This document shows positions 18,360-26,672 of a DNA stretch of 64,000 nt, piece after piece (position 1 is the stretch's first letter; every line of letters begins with the position of its first letter). The DNA lies in assembly GCF_003865135.1 (NCBI RefSeq), contig NZ_BHZC01000001.1, forward strand, positions 8,432,001 through 8,496,000. Direction: 5' to 3'. The notes below the pieces were generated by a model. That model was given only the letters and a program-made list of their open reading frames with translations. It was not told where the DNA came from and searched no databases. The translations under genes were made by a program, and so were the position numbers. The stretch is from Streptomyces chrestomyceticus JCM 4735 (GTDB lineage: Bacteria > Actinomycetota > Actinomycetes > Streptomycetales > Streptomycetaceae).

Positions 18360-18590
18360 GCCCGTGACGCACCCGCTGTGTCCGTCGACCTGCGCTCGAC
18401 GATGTTCATCGACTGCTGTGAAGCGCGGGAACTCCTGCGTGCCCGACAGCAGGTACGGGCACGGTCGGACGGTTCTACCTGGTCCGCGATGATCAGCGCA
18501 CCCTGAGAGCACTCGTGATCACCGGCCGCCTGCCGACCTTCCGGCTCGCACGGACGCCGAAGGAAGCGCTCGCAGATGCCGGAGGACGCT
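18360..18590 (+). pseudogene. Relic of a STAS-domain protein
   Basis: One frame gives VSVDLRSTMFIDCCEARELL, another from about 18465 gives GRFYLVRDDQRTLRALVITG and RLPTFRLARTPKEALAD. These are the central and C-terminal strands/helices of an anti-sigma antagonist STAS domain with the frame shifted between them; the N-terminal strands are missing. It sits directly between two GAF-ANTAR genes. Confidence 0.5.
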
Positions 18591-18821
18591 TCGGTCGAGA
18601 GCCGAGTGAAGCGCGGTGCTGTCCGAGGCCGGTGCCCGGTTGCGCGCCGCTGAAGACACCGGCCGCGACCTGATCACCCGACTGTCTCCGTATCCGGCCC
18701 ACAGCGGTACCACCGACGCGGCCTCCGCCCTCGCCGGACGGCTCATCCGGCCGTGCGCCACTCCGGTCTTCCCTCGTCCGCGCCCTAGGACCGTGACGGC
18801 CGCGGGGCCGACAGATGGGTG

Positions 18822-19511
18822 TCAGTCGAGTTCGTGGGTGTCGAGGACATGTTGGGCGGTGTGGAGCAGGGGCTGGCTGTGGCGGAAGGAGTGGGCGCGC
18901 AGGCGGGCGAGGGCGTCGTCGGGGGTGAGGCCGTATTTGGCGGCGAGGACGCCGGCGGCCATGTGGACGGTGGGTGGGTAGCCCTGAGGCCCGCGCTGGG
19001 CGGGGCGGGCGGGGGCGGTGAGCAGGTGGGGATGCTCGTCCAGGGCGAGGAGGGCAAGGATACGGGCGTAGGCGCCGGCGCGGTCTTTCTGCGCGGGGGT
19101 GAAGCGGACGGGGTCCCGGCGGTAGAAGTCCAGGGCGCCGACGGGGAAGTCGTCGAAGGTCAGAGGCAGGGCCAGGACGCTGCGGGCTCCTTGTTCGCAG
19201 GCAATGGGGACATAGGCGGGCCATCGTTCGGTGTGGTGCAGGTCGGCTGCTTCGATGAGGGTGCGGTGGGTGTAGGCGTCGGTGCAGGGGCCTTCCCCGG
19301 TGACCAACTGCGCGTCTTCCACCGCCCGGGCGCGTTCGTCGGTGGCCGCGGCCAAAAGTCGCAGCTCACCGGCGACGACCAAGGTGATTCCGGCGAAGTC
19401 GGCGTCGAGGTCGTCGGCGCAGGCGCGGCAGCCGGTGGTGAGGCTGAGGCCGCCGTTCAGAACGGCGGCGCTGATGCGCTGCCAGGCTGTGGCGCGATGA
19501 TCATGGTCCAT
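18822..19511 (-). CDS. GAF-ANTAR protein
   Basis: A 229-residue protein: GAF domain (GLSLTTGCRACADDLDADFA, VTGEGPCTDAYTHRTLIEAA, GARSVLALPLTFDDFPVGAL) and a C-terminal ANTAR-like helix bundle (VHMAAGVLAAKYGLTPDDAL then ARLRAHSFRHSQPLLHTAQH). It starts with ATG 19511 (MDHDHRATAW) behind AGGGAT. It is the last of three minus-strand GAF-ANTAR genes; the 101-bp gap before it may allow its own promoter. Confidence 0.88.
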   Translation of the reverse strand: MDHDHRATAWQRISAAVLNGGLSLTTGCRACADDLDADFAGITLVVAGELRLLAAATDERARAVEDAQLVTGEGPCTDAYTHRTLIEAADLHHTERWPAYVPIACEQGARSVLALPLTFDDFPVGALDFYRRDPVRFTPAQKDRAGAYARILALLALDEHPHLLTAPARPAQRGPQGYPPTVHMAAGVLAAKYGLTPDDALARLRAHSFRHSQPLLHTAQHVLDTHELD

Positions 19512-19612
19512 GGGATCCCTGCACGGCGGAGGCGGTATGGCGGGAGGACCGTCCTTCCGCCGGGGGCTGGGGCGGGTGCCGGGCCGGGATCGGTGCGGGC
19601 CGGGCGATGCGA

Positions 19613-20353
19613 TCAGGCGGAGCAACCGGGGCGTTGTATGGCGCCGGTGTCCAGGGAGCCGTCGATGAGCTGCCGGCACATGGTGGTCAGTCGAAGTTGA
19701 TGCCTGCGGGCGTGTTGACGCAGGGCGTTGAAGGCGGTGTCGAGGTCGGTGTCCCAGCGTTCGGTCAGGATGCCCTTGGCCTGTTCGATGACGATGCGGC
19801 TGGACAGGGCGGCTTTGAGCTGGGCCCGCTCGACGTTGCCGTGCACGATGGTGCGGTGCTGCAGGATGGCGATGGTCGCCACGTCCGCGAGCGCCTGTGC
19901 CACCCGCGCGTCAGGATCACTGAGTTTCTGCTCGCGCACGTCGAAGAGGTTCATGGCGCCCACGATCTGCTGCCGCAGCCGCATGGGCAGGGCGTGGGTG
20001 GTGGTGAAGCCGGTCTGGCAGGCGCGTTCGGCGAAGAGCGGGAAGGCGGCCACCTGGGCGGAGACGCGCAGATCGATGTTGAGGCGGGCGACGCCGCTGC
20101 GGTGGCATTCCACGCAGGGGCCCTGGTCGGTCTGCAGGGCGAACAATTCCAGCAGCCGGGTGTGCTCGTCGGAGGCGGCGATCAGGTGGAGCCTGCCGTT
20201 CGGGTCGGCGAGCATGACTCCCACGGCCGTCACGTCCAGCAACTCGTTGCAGCGGTCGCACAACTGGTGCAGGAAGTCGATCAGGTCGAAGTCGTCGACA
20301 AGGGTGTCGACTGCCTCGACCATGGCCGCCAGCAGCTGCTCTTCACGTGTCAT
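19613..20353 (-). CDS. GAF-ANTAR protein
   Basis: A 246-residue protein closely resembling the gene at 17468 in architecture: DTLVDDFDLIDFLHQLCDRC, GVMLADPNGRLHLIAASDEH, DQGPCVECHRSGVARLNIDL in the GAF domain, and LSSRIVIEQAKGILTERWDT with AFNALRQHARRHQLRLTTMC in a canonical ANTAR domain. ATG 20353 overlaps the stop of the upstream GAF-ANTAR gene by four bases, so the two are co-translated. Its C-terminus ends PGCSA. Confidence 0.9.
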   Translation of the reverse strand: MTREEQLLAAMVEAVDTLVDDFDLIDFLHQLCDRCNELLDVTAVGVMLADPNGRLHLIAASDEHTRLLELFALQTDQGPCVECHRSGVARLNIDLRVSAQVAAFPLFAERACQTGFTTTHALPMRLRQQIVGAMNLFDVREQKLSDPDARVAQALADVATIAILQHRTIVHGNVERAQLKAALSSRIVIEQAKGILTERWDTDLDTAFNALRQHARRHQLRLTTMCRQLIDGSLDTGAIQRPGCSA

Positions 20354-21093
20354 GGCCCTTCAGTCCCTTCGCCGGCAGCGGTGCCCGGCCCGTTTTCATC
20401 ATCTCGGAAGCTCAGTCGTCTGGCCACCACGTCCTCGGCGACTTCGGTCACCGTGCGCCCGTGGCGGAAGGCGTAGGCCCGCAGCCGTAGCAGCGCCTGC
20501 GCCAGTGAGACTCCGGCCTGCACGCTGACCATGCCGCTGGCCTGGTGGACAGCGGCCCGGTAGAAGTCCGATTCGTTCTCCGCGGCGGCGAAGGCGTCCC
20601 GCTGCGGACCACCCTGCAGGAGGATGGCGGTCAGGGCGTTGGCCACGATCCAGGCGTCGGTCATCGCGGTGTCCGACAGCGGGCCGGGGGCCGCCCGCTG
20701 CAGGGTCAGGGTGCCCAGGCAGGCGGAGCCGACGTGCAGCGGGAGGCAGAAGACGGCGCCGATGCCCAGCTCCGTGAGCTGGGGCAGCAGGGCGGGCCAC
20801 CGGCCGGTCGGCACGCGTGACAGATCCGGCACGAGCACCGGCGCGCAGCAGGCGGTCGTCTCGGGGCCCGGCCCCTGGCCCAGGGTGTACTGCCAGTCCT
20901 CCAGCCGCGTGCTGGCGCCCGGGGTGGACCACAGCACTTCAGCCAGGCCACCGTCGGTCGTCGCGGAAGCGGCGAGACCGTCCACCCGCAGGACCTGCGC
21001 ACAAAGGTGCGGGTCGGCGCCGATCAGGCCCGTGGTGCCGCGCGAGGGGCGCAGGCTCCCCAGTACGGCCGCCAAGTCACTGCCAGTGCCCAC
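20350..21093 (-). CDS. GAF-ANTAR protein
   Basis: About 247 residues. GAF part: TGLIGADPHLCAQVLRVDGL, QGPGPETTACCAPVLVPDLS, IGAVFCLPLHVGSACLGTLT. ANTAR part: FYRAAVHQASGMVSVQAGVS, ALLRLRAYAFRHGRTVTEVA. The start GTG at 21093 is chosen because GGGAGG lies five bases ahead; a longer frame begins at 21135. It is the first gene of a coupled pair with 19613-20353. Confidence 0.87.
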   Translation of the reverse strand: MGTGSDLAAVLGSLRPSRGTTGLIGADPHLCAQVLRVDGLAASATTDGGLAEVLWSTPGASTRLEDWQYTLGQGPGPETTACCAPVLVPDLSRVPTGRWPALLPQLTELGIGAVFCLPLHVGSACLGTLTLQRAAPGPLSDTAMTDAWIVANALTAILLQGGPQRDAFAAAENESDFYRAAVHQASGMVSVQAGVSLAQALLRLRAYAFRHGRTVTEVAEDVVARRLSFRDDENGPGTAAGEGTEGP

Positions 21094-21379
21094 CTTCACC
21101 TCCCTGCGTGATCTTCGGGAAATCCTCTTCGGCACAGGGACGGCCCGACGACCACCAGTCTAGGTAACTTCACGTCGCGCGGACACCTGACCGTGGAACT
21201 CGGAAAAGCGGTGCCCAGGCCCGGACGCGGCCCCCGAACAAGCGGGCCACGGCGCCTCTCTTCCCGCGAACCCTGTGCAGGGCCCGATGGAGGCGTAGGG
21301 TGAGGAAGCAGGCTGCCCGCAGGCGATACTGACCGCCAACGAACCCTGACATTGGCTTCCGATCGGGGCAGCGTCGGCG

Positions 21380-22198
21380 GTGAATGCCGGAGATCGGTCG
21401 CGTTCCCATGGAGACTCGCTTTTGGGGTGTACGTACGCCCTCTGCCGCGTCGAGCTCCCCGTGACCGGGCCCCGGCCGCAGGCCGTGGCGCTCGCCGCCC
21501 GCTACGTAGGCCAGGACCACCCGGCCCGGCAGATCGGCGAAGCCTGCTGGACGGCCCTGCACGGCGCCTACTCGGTGGGAGTGACCCTCGCGGCCGACGC
21601 CGCCTTGGCCCAGCGGGTCTCGCTGTGCGCCGTCGGCCCCCTGGCCGAGCGGGGTGAAGCATTGCAGATCAATCTCGGCGAAGGCCCCTGCGTCCAGGCT
21701 CTGCGCCAACGCGCACCAGTCCTCGCCGACGACCTCCGGGATTCCGACGCCACCCGCCAGTGGCCCGTCTACGCCCGGCACGCACAGGAAGACCACATTC
21801 GGGCGGCGTTCGCACTGCCCGTTCTGGCCGGCCCCGGTCCCGCGCAGGAGGCCGGGCTCGTCCTGACTCTCTACAGCGACCGGCCCGGCCCGCTCACCGC
21901 AGCCGACCTGCACATTGCCCGTGATCACGCCGATGCCGCCGAGCTCCTGCTCCTGACTGCCCCGGTGCCGGCCGAGGACGACCTCGCCCACGCCTGGCTT
22001 CTGCCCACCGACGCCGTCGTCCACCAGGCCATCGGCATGATCAGCTACCGCCACGCCGCCACCACCGGCCAGGCCCTGGCCCTGCTGCGCGCGCATGCCC
22101 ACACCCAGGACACCGACCTGGTCGTCCTCGCCCACGCAATCGTCCACGAACACCACACCCTCCCCGTCACCCCCGAACCACCCGGACCCACGGCCTGA
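21380..22198 (+). CDS. GAF-ANTAR protein
   Basis: Up to 272 residues. GAF region: ARQIGEACWTALHGAYSVGV, LGEGPCVQALRQRAPVLADD, IRAAFALPVLAGPGPAQEAG. ANTAR region: TDAVVHQAIGMISYRHAATT, ALALLRAHAHTQDTDLVVLA. It diverges from the 20350-21093 gene across about 290 bp. The GTG at 21380 is the first possible start; coding signal only becomes strong near AVALAARYVGQDH, so a downstream GTG start is possible. Confidence 0.83.
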   Translation: MNAGDRSRSHGDSLLGCTYALCRVELPVTGPRPQAVALAARYVGQDHPARQIGEACWTALHGAYSVGVTLAADAALAQRVSLCAVGPLAERGEALQINLGEGPCVQALRQRAPVLADDLRDSDATRQWPVYARHAQEDHIRAAFALPVLAGPGPAQEAGLVLTLYSDRPGPLTAADLHIARDHADAAELLLLTAPVPAEDDLAHAWLLPTDAVVHQAIGMISYRHAATTGQALALLRAHAHTQDTDLVVLAHAIVHEHHTLPVTPEPPGPTA

Positions 22199-22504
22199 CG
22201 AAGCTCGACGGCCGGCCTCGAATCCGCTCCGTGCAGCGCCGCGGCATTCCGGGGCCGCCGGGTGAGGAACTGCCGGGAGTGGCGCCGCGGCGGAGGAGGA
22301 CACGTCCTGCTCCCTCGCCGCCCGGCACCGGCCCCGCGTCGTCTCGACGAGCACACACAGGCCAGCGAGGGCACCGTGCCGCTTTCGCCACTTGCCCGAG
22401 CTGAAAGTTGCACGCGAGGGCCGCGAGGGCCCCCACCACGCATACCACGCCACCGTGCCGTTCAGCCCACGCGAGGTGCGGGACCACTCAGCATTCCGGT
22501 CGGG
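22199..22504. other. Gene-free interval between convergent genes
   Basis: This holds the downstream regions of the GAF-ANTAR gene (plus strand) and of the desaturase (minus strand). No start with ribosome binding site, no recognisable domain and no clear terminator hairpin was seen. Confidence 0.4.
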
Positions 22505-23506
22505 TCACTTGCGGTAGTGGTCGAGGCGGGCGGGGCTGGGCCAGCGGATGTCGGTGGCCCAGCCGAGGAGTTCGAAGAGGCGGATGACGGCGGCGGTGGG
22601 GTCGAGCTGGCCGCGGTCGACGCCGTGGCGGGCGCAGGTGGGGTCGGCGTGGTGGAGGTTGTGCCAGCTTTCACCGAAGGAGAGCAGGGCCAGCGGCCAC
22701 AGGTTGGTGGCGCGGTCGTGACGGCGGGTGCGGAAGGGGCGCCTGCCGGCCATGTGGCACAGCGAGTTCACGCTCCATGTCACGTGCTGGAGCAGGGCGA
22801 CGCGTACCAGGCCGGCCCACAGCAGTGCCGTCAGCGCGTCGTGCAGGGTGCCGCCGACGCCCCAGCCGATGGCGAAGGGCAGGGCGAGGCTGAGGGCGCA
22901 CAGGGCGGGGAAGGCGCGGGAGACGGCGCGCAGCCCGCGGTCGGCGAGCAGGTCGGGAGCGTAGCGTTCGGCAGGGGCCGGGAGGCTGGTTTCGCGGTGG
23001 AAGAGCCATCCGGCGTGGGCGTGGGCCAGGCCGCGGAGCTGTCCGCGCAGGCTGGTGCCGTAGCGGAACGGTGAGTGGGGGTCACCGGGGCGGTCGGTGA
23101 AGGCGTGGTGGCGCCGGTGGGTGGCGACCCAGCCGATCACATCCCCCTGGAAGCTCATCGAGCCGGCCACCCCCAGAGCCAGGCGCAGCGGCCGGGCGGC
23201 GGTGAAGCTGCGGTGGGTCAGGCCCCGGTGGAACCCGGCGGTCACGCCCAGTCCGGTGACGACGTAGAAGACGAGGGCGATGACGATGTCGGCCGGGGCG
23301 AGCAGGCGCCCCCACAGCCCCCACCCGGCCAGGACCACGGCCAACAGGGGAAACGCCACGATGGTCCCGGCCAGGACCAACTGGAGGCGCTGGGCGCCGG
23401 TACGGGCAGCGGGATGCCCGGGGCACGGGAAGGGGGAGGTCCCGTCATAGGCGGGTGGGCTCCCGGGCCGTTCGGATGATGCCTGGGGTGCGGTGGTCGT
23501 GGTCAT
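22505..23506 (-). CDS. Acyl-CoA/acyl-lipid desaturase (delta-9 type)
   Basis: A 333-residue integral membrane di-iron desaturase. The three histidine clusters are present: FHRGLTHRSF (HxxxxH), THRRHHAFTDRPGDPH (HxxHH) and WHNLHHADPTCARHG (HxxHH). Four hydrophobic spans include LVLAGTIVAFPLLAVVLAGW and PADIVIALVFYVVTGLG. It inserts a double bond in fatty acyl chains using electrons from a ferredoxin-type partner, plausibly the reductase at 27782-28933. ATG 23506 follows GAGGAGCC. It is the last gene of a minus-strand row with two DUF5994 genes, a second desaturase and the reductase. Confidence 0.92.
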   Translation of the reverse strand: MTTTTAPQASSERPGSPPAYDGTSPFPCPGHPAARTGAQRLQLVLAGTIVAFPLLAVVLAGWGLWGRLLAPADIVIALVFYVVTGLGVTAGFHRGLTHRSFTAARPLRLALGVAGSMSFQGDVIGWVATHRRHHAFTDRPGDPHSPFRYGTSLRGQLRGLAHAHAGWLFHRETSLPAPAERYAPDLLADRGLRAVSRAFPALCALSLALPFAIGWGVGGTLHDALTALLWAGLVRVALLQHVTWSVNSLCHMAGRRPFRTRRHDRATNLWPLALLSFGESWHNLHHADPTCARHGVDRGQLDPTAAVIRLFELLGWATDIRWPSPARLDHYRK

Positions 23507-23607
23507 GCCTGGCTCCTCGGCCTGGTCGCAGGGGTCCGGTGCGGCCGGGGGCTCGGGCCGGTGAAAGGCGGGATGCCGGAGCGGTGCGGCGTGGCTCCTG
23601 CCGGTCG

Positions 23608-24075
23608 TCAGGTGCTGTGGGACGGGGCCGCGTGCGGGGCGTGGTGCCCATGACGCAACCGCGGCCCCGTGTCGCCGTCCGTGCGGGACGCGCTGGTCAT
23701 CATGCGGTCGGCCCGCCCCGGTGGGGTGCCGGGCGCCACGACGAGCAGGTCGCACCGGCCGGTGCCGAGGGCGAGCAGGCACACGGTGTGCCGGTGGCCC
23801 GTTCCGCCGGACCGGCTGACGCGGATCACCCGACGGCCGAGCACCAGACGGCGGGGGCCGGCGTTCCACATGGCGTCGTCCACGGTGACCCGCGTGATAC
23901 GGCCCCAGCGCGGCGTCAACGCATCCAGCAGGGCTGGCAGTTCGGTGGCGAGATCGCGGGTGTGCGGCCACCACGCACCGTCGATCCGGTGCGGTCCGTT
24001 CCCCTGCGGGAGCAGCGCCAGGCGGAGGGGAACGGCCTGGTATGCGGCGGCCGTTGGCGCGTCGGTGCTGGTCAT
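23608..24075 (-). CDS. DUF5994 family protein, copy 1
   Basis: A 155-residue protein of unknown function. Conserved stretches are DGAWWPHTRDLATELPALLD, WGRITRVTVDDAMW and CDLLVVAPGTPPGRADRM, shared with the copies at 25933-26490 and 47352-47918. It lacks signal or membrane segments. Its start overlaps the stop of the preceding 129-residue gene (ATGA), so both are translated together. The family is common next to stress and lipid genes in Streptomyces; no biochemical role is known to me. Confidence 0.82.
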   Translation of the reverse strand: MTSTDAPTAAAYQAVPLRLALLPQGNGPHRIDGAWWPHTRDLATELPALLDALTPRWGRITRVTVDDAMWNAGPRRLVLGRRVIRVSRSGGTGHRHTVCLLALGTGRCDLLVVAPGTPPGRADRMMTSASRTDGDTGPRLRHGHHAPHAAPSHST

Positions 24076-24461
24076 CGTGTCCGCCTGTCTCCAGATGGTT
24101 CGCCGGGTGTGGGAGGTAGGGGCCGCCGGGGGGCGGCGTTCGTGAGTTCGTCGTGGTGGGGCGGGCCGGTGACCGGCCACGGCGGGGACGTTCCTTCGGT
24201 ACCGGGGGTGCGGGCGGTGTCGACCGTGAAGTGGAGCCTGGTACCGCCGTCGGGCCCGTCGGTGGGGTAGCTGCGCTGCTCGGTGGCGGCATAGCGGTCG
24301 CGCAGCGTCTGGGCGACCAGCCGGGCCGCTTCGGGCGACGCCGCCACGATGCGGACATCGGCGTGTCCGGGCGCCGGCGACGACTCCTCGGCCGCCGTAG
24401 TGGCCCCCGGGCGAGGGGTGGCGCGTTCGGGGCGGTTGCTCAGTGGGCGACGGTGTGTCAT
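24072..24461 (-). CDS. Hypothetical protein, 129 residues
   Basis: Begins MTHRRPLSNRPERATPRPGA after GGAGAACGC. A central segment, ADVRIVAASPEAARLVAQTL followed by RDRYAATEQRSYP and TRLHFTVDT, looks like a small alpha/beta fold; both ends are Pro/Arg-rich. I do not recognise the family. It is coupled by a four-base overlap to DUF5994 copy 1. The IS110-type element lies just upstream, so its original promoter or upstream operon partner has been separated from it. Confidence 0.7.
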   Translation of the reverse strand: MTHRRPLSNRPERATPRPGATTAAEESSPAPGHADVRIVAASPEAARLVAQTLRDRYAATEQRSYPTDGPDGGTRLHFTVDTARTPGTEGTSPPWPVTGPPHHDELTNAAPRRPLPPTPGEPSGDRRTR

Positions 24462-24529
24462 GCGTTCTCCGTAAGTTGTTAGGCGGCCCGGGAGGGCCGG
24501 GTGTGGCTTATGCGTTCTTGCCATCAGTG

Positions 24530-25900
24530 GCTTCCGAGGAGTGGCCGCCCGGTCCTCCGGGGCGCCCCGGCTGCTGATTGAGATGTGCGCGCTTCGTGCG
24601 GTCGCTGATTACGGAGATGACAGCGGGGTGTTCCTCGGGCCGACGGCGTGCCGTGCGACGCGAGGAGGGGCGAGTGAGCGAGCGACGGGCCCGGGTCTGG
24701 GCCGGTATCGACGCAGGCAAGAGCCACCACTGGGCGGCGGTGGTCGACGAGACCGGCGCGACCCTGTGGTCGAAGAAGATCGACAACGACGAGTCGGCGA
24801 TCCTGACCGCGCTCGGCGAGATCCTGGACCTGGCGGACAAGGTGTCCTGGGCGGTGGACATCTGCGGCACGTCCTCCGCCTTGCTGTTGGCCCTGCTCGC
24901 AGCGCACGGCCAACAGGCTGTCTACGTGCCCGGCCGCACGGTCAACCGCATGTCCGGCGCCTACCGGGGCGAGGCCAAGACCGACGCCCGTGACGCCTAC
25001 GTGATCGCTGAGACCGCCCGCCACCGCAGGGACTTCGCCACCATCGACGTGCCCGCCCAGCTGGCTGCCGATCTGGCCCTGCTGACTGCCCACCGCACGG
25101 ACCTCGTGGCCGATCGGGTGCGGATGATCAACCGTCTGCGCGATGTGCTGACTGGCGTCTTCCCCGCCCTGGAGCGTGCCTTCGACTACAGCTCGCACAA
25201 AGGCGCGTTGATCCTGCTGACGGGCTACCAGACCCCGGCTGCCATCCGCCGCCGCGGCCGGGCAAGACTGACTGCCTGGCTGGCCAACCGGAGCGTCCGC
25301 GGCGCCGACGCCGTCGCGGCAACCGCCCTGGAGGCTGCTCAAGCCCAGCAGACCGCCCTGCCCGGCGAGGACGTCGCCGCGCAGATCGTGGCCGAGCTGG
25401 CCACGCAGATCCTGGCCCTGGATGATCGTCTGAAGCGGATCGACAAGCAGATCCGAGAGGCGTTCCGTGATCACCCGCAGGCCGAGATCATCGAGTCGCT
25501 GCCCGGCATGGGACCGATACTCGGGGCGGAGTTCGCCGTCGCGGCCGGCGACCTGTCGGCCTACGCAGACGCAGGCCACCTGGCCTCGGCGGCCGGACTC
25601 GTACCGGTCCCGCGTGACTCGGGCCGGCGCACCGGCAACCTGCACCGGCCCAAGCGCTACAGTCGCCGCCTGCGCAGGGTGTTCTACATGTCCGCGCAGA
25701 CCAGCATGATGCGCAAGGGACCGAACCGGGACTTCTACCTCAAGAAGCGCGGCGAGGGCTGCAAGCACGTTCAGGCCGTCATCGCCCTGGCCCGCCGACG
25801 AGCCGGGGTGCTGTGGGCGCTGCTGCGTGACGGACGGGTCTTCACCTCCGTTCCACCGGCCACGCAAGCGGCTTGACTTCAACATTGAGACTCCTTGAGG
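24530..25900 (+). mobile_element. IS110-type insertion sequence (approximate limits)
   Basis: A complete IS110-family transposase gene with about 140 bp upstream and about 25 bp downstream of non-host-like sequence. IS110 elements lack clear terminal inverted repeats, so the limits given are estimates. It lies between two minus-strand genes of the desaturation block and is transcribed against them. Confidence 0.65.
24674..25876 (+). CDS. IS110-family transposase
   Basis: A 400-residue DEDD transposase. The RuvC-like N-terminus starts VWAGIDAGKSHHWAAVVDET (first aspartate), with VSWAVDICGTSSALLLALLA and GEAKTDARDAYVIAETARHR carrying further acidic residues. The C-terminal transposase_20 domain has SLPGMGPILGAEFAVAAGDL and LASAAGLVPVPRDSGRRTGN, whose serine region is catalytic in the family. 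GTG 24674 follows GAGGAGGGG. The gene is intact, so the element may be active. Confidence 0.92.
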   Translation: MSERRARVWAGIDAGKSHHWAAVVDETGATLWSKKIDNDESAILTALGEILDLADKVSWAVDICGTSSALLLALLAAHGQQAVYVPGRTVNRMSGAYRGEAKTDARDAYVIAETARHRRDFATIDVPAQLAADLALLTAHRTDLVADRVRMINRLRDVLTGVFPALERAFDYSSHKGALILLTGYQTPAAIRRRGRARLTAWLANRSVRGADAVAATALEAAQAQQTALPGEDVAAQIVAELATQILALDDRLKRIDKQIREAFRDHPQAEIIESLPGMGPILGAEFAVAAGDLSAYADAGHLASAAGLVPVPRDSGRRTGNLHRPKRYSRRLRRVFYMSAQTSMMRKGPNRDFYLKKRGEGCKHVQAVIALARRRAGVLWALLRDGRVFTSVPPATQAA

Positions 25901-25932
25901 GCGGCGCGGGGGCGGCCGCGGGTGGTGGTCGG

Positions 25933-26490
25933 TCACGGTCGCCGTCGGGGGCGTGGCGGTGCGCTGAGCGTGCGGCCCCCGGGCGGATGCCGGGCTTCCG
26001 GGCAGCGTGTGCAGGCTGTCCGTCGTCCCCTGGGCAACCGGGACCGTCGGTGCCCTGGTCGCCTCCCCCAGTCGCGGGCGGTACGGACGTCGTGCGGATC
26101 GGCCGCGGCGTGCGTCAGCGCGGCGGCACGGCCGGGGGCGGTTTCGGGCGCCAGGATCAGCCGATCCCAGCGCCCGACGGTGTACGAGGCGAGGAACAGC
26201 TCGTGCGGGTCCTGTTCGTCCCTGAATGCGCCCACCCGCACCACATGATCGTGCACGGGCGTCTTGCGCGGAATCACCGGCCGGTGGCTGGGATTCACCG
26301 TGATGTGGGTGATCCGGTCCCACAGCGCGTCCAGTGTCGCGGTGAGAGCAGGTAGTTCACGCCCCAAGTCGCGGGAACAGGGCCACCGGTCGCCGTCCAG
26401 CGGGCCACCCGACCGGCTCGCCGGCACCAGGGAAAGCCCAGCCGTTCGCCGGGCGGAAGAGAGGGGCGTCGGTTCGGCGAGCACCGTCAT
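25933..26490 (-). CDS. DUF5994 family protein, copy 2
   Basis: A 185-residue protein sharing DGDRWPCSRDLGRELPALTA, LWDRITHITVNPSHRPVIPR and VGRWDRLILAPETAPGRAAA with the other two copies. It follows the desaturase at 26673-27761 on the same strand. ATG 26490 is preceded by AGGTGGGAG. The last 45 residues are Arg/Pro-rich and unlike the other copies, which may reflect a frame altered near the IS110 insertion about 30 bp further on. Confidence 0.82.
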   Translation of the reverse strand: MTVLAEPTPLSSARRTAGLSLVPASRSGGPLDGDRWPCSRDLGRELPALTATLDALWDRITHITVNPSHRPVIPRKTPVHDHVVRVGAFRDEQDPHELFLASYTVGRWDRLILAPETAPGRAAALTHAAADPHDVRTARDWGRRPGHRRSRLPRGRRTACTRCPEARHPPGGRTLSAPPRPRRRP

Positions 26491-26672
26491 GGCTCGCTCC
26501 CACCTGAGAGGCACCACGACGGGCGGGGTCGGCTGCCTGGGGTCGTCGCTCTCCGGGAACGACACCGGCATCTGAGCCGGTGTGCGGAATGCTCCCGGTA
26601 GTGCCAGCCTACCGCGCCCGGGAGGCGCGCGGCCCGAGCGGAGGACGGCCCGCAAAGCACGCGGGCGGGGCG

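Noticed and set aside
17075..25876. IS110 relic at 17.1 kb as a copy of the element at 24.7 kb
   Set aside because: The relic's SMPGLAVRTAAV region differs from SLPGMGPILGAEF of the intact copy, so they are different IS110 subgroups.
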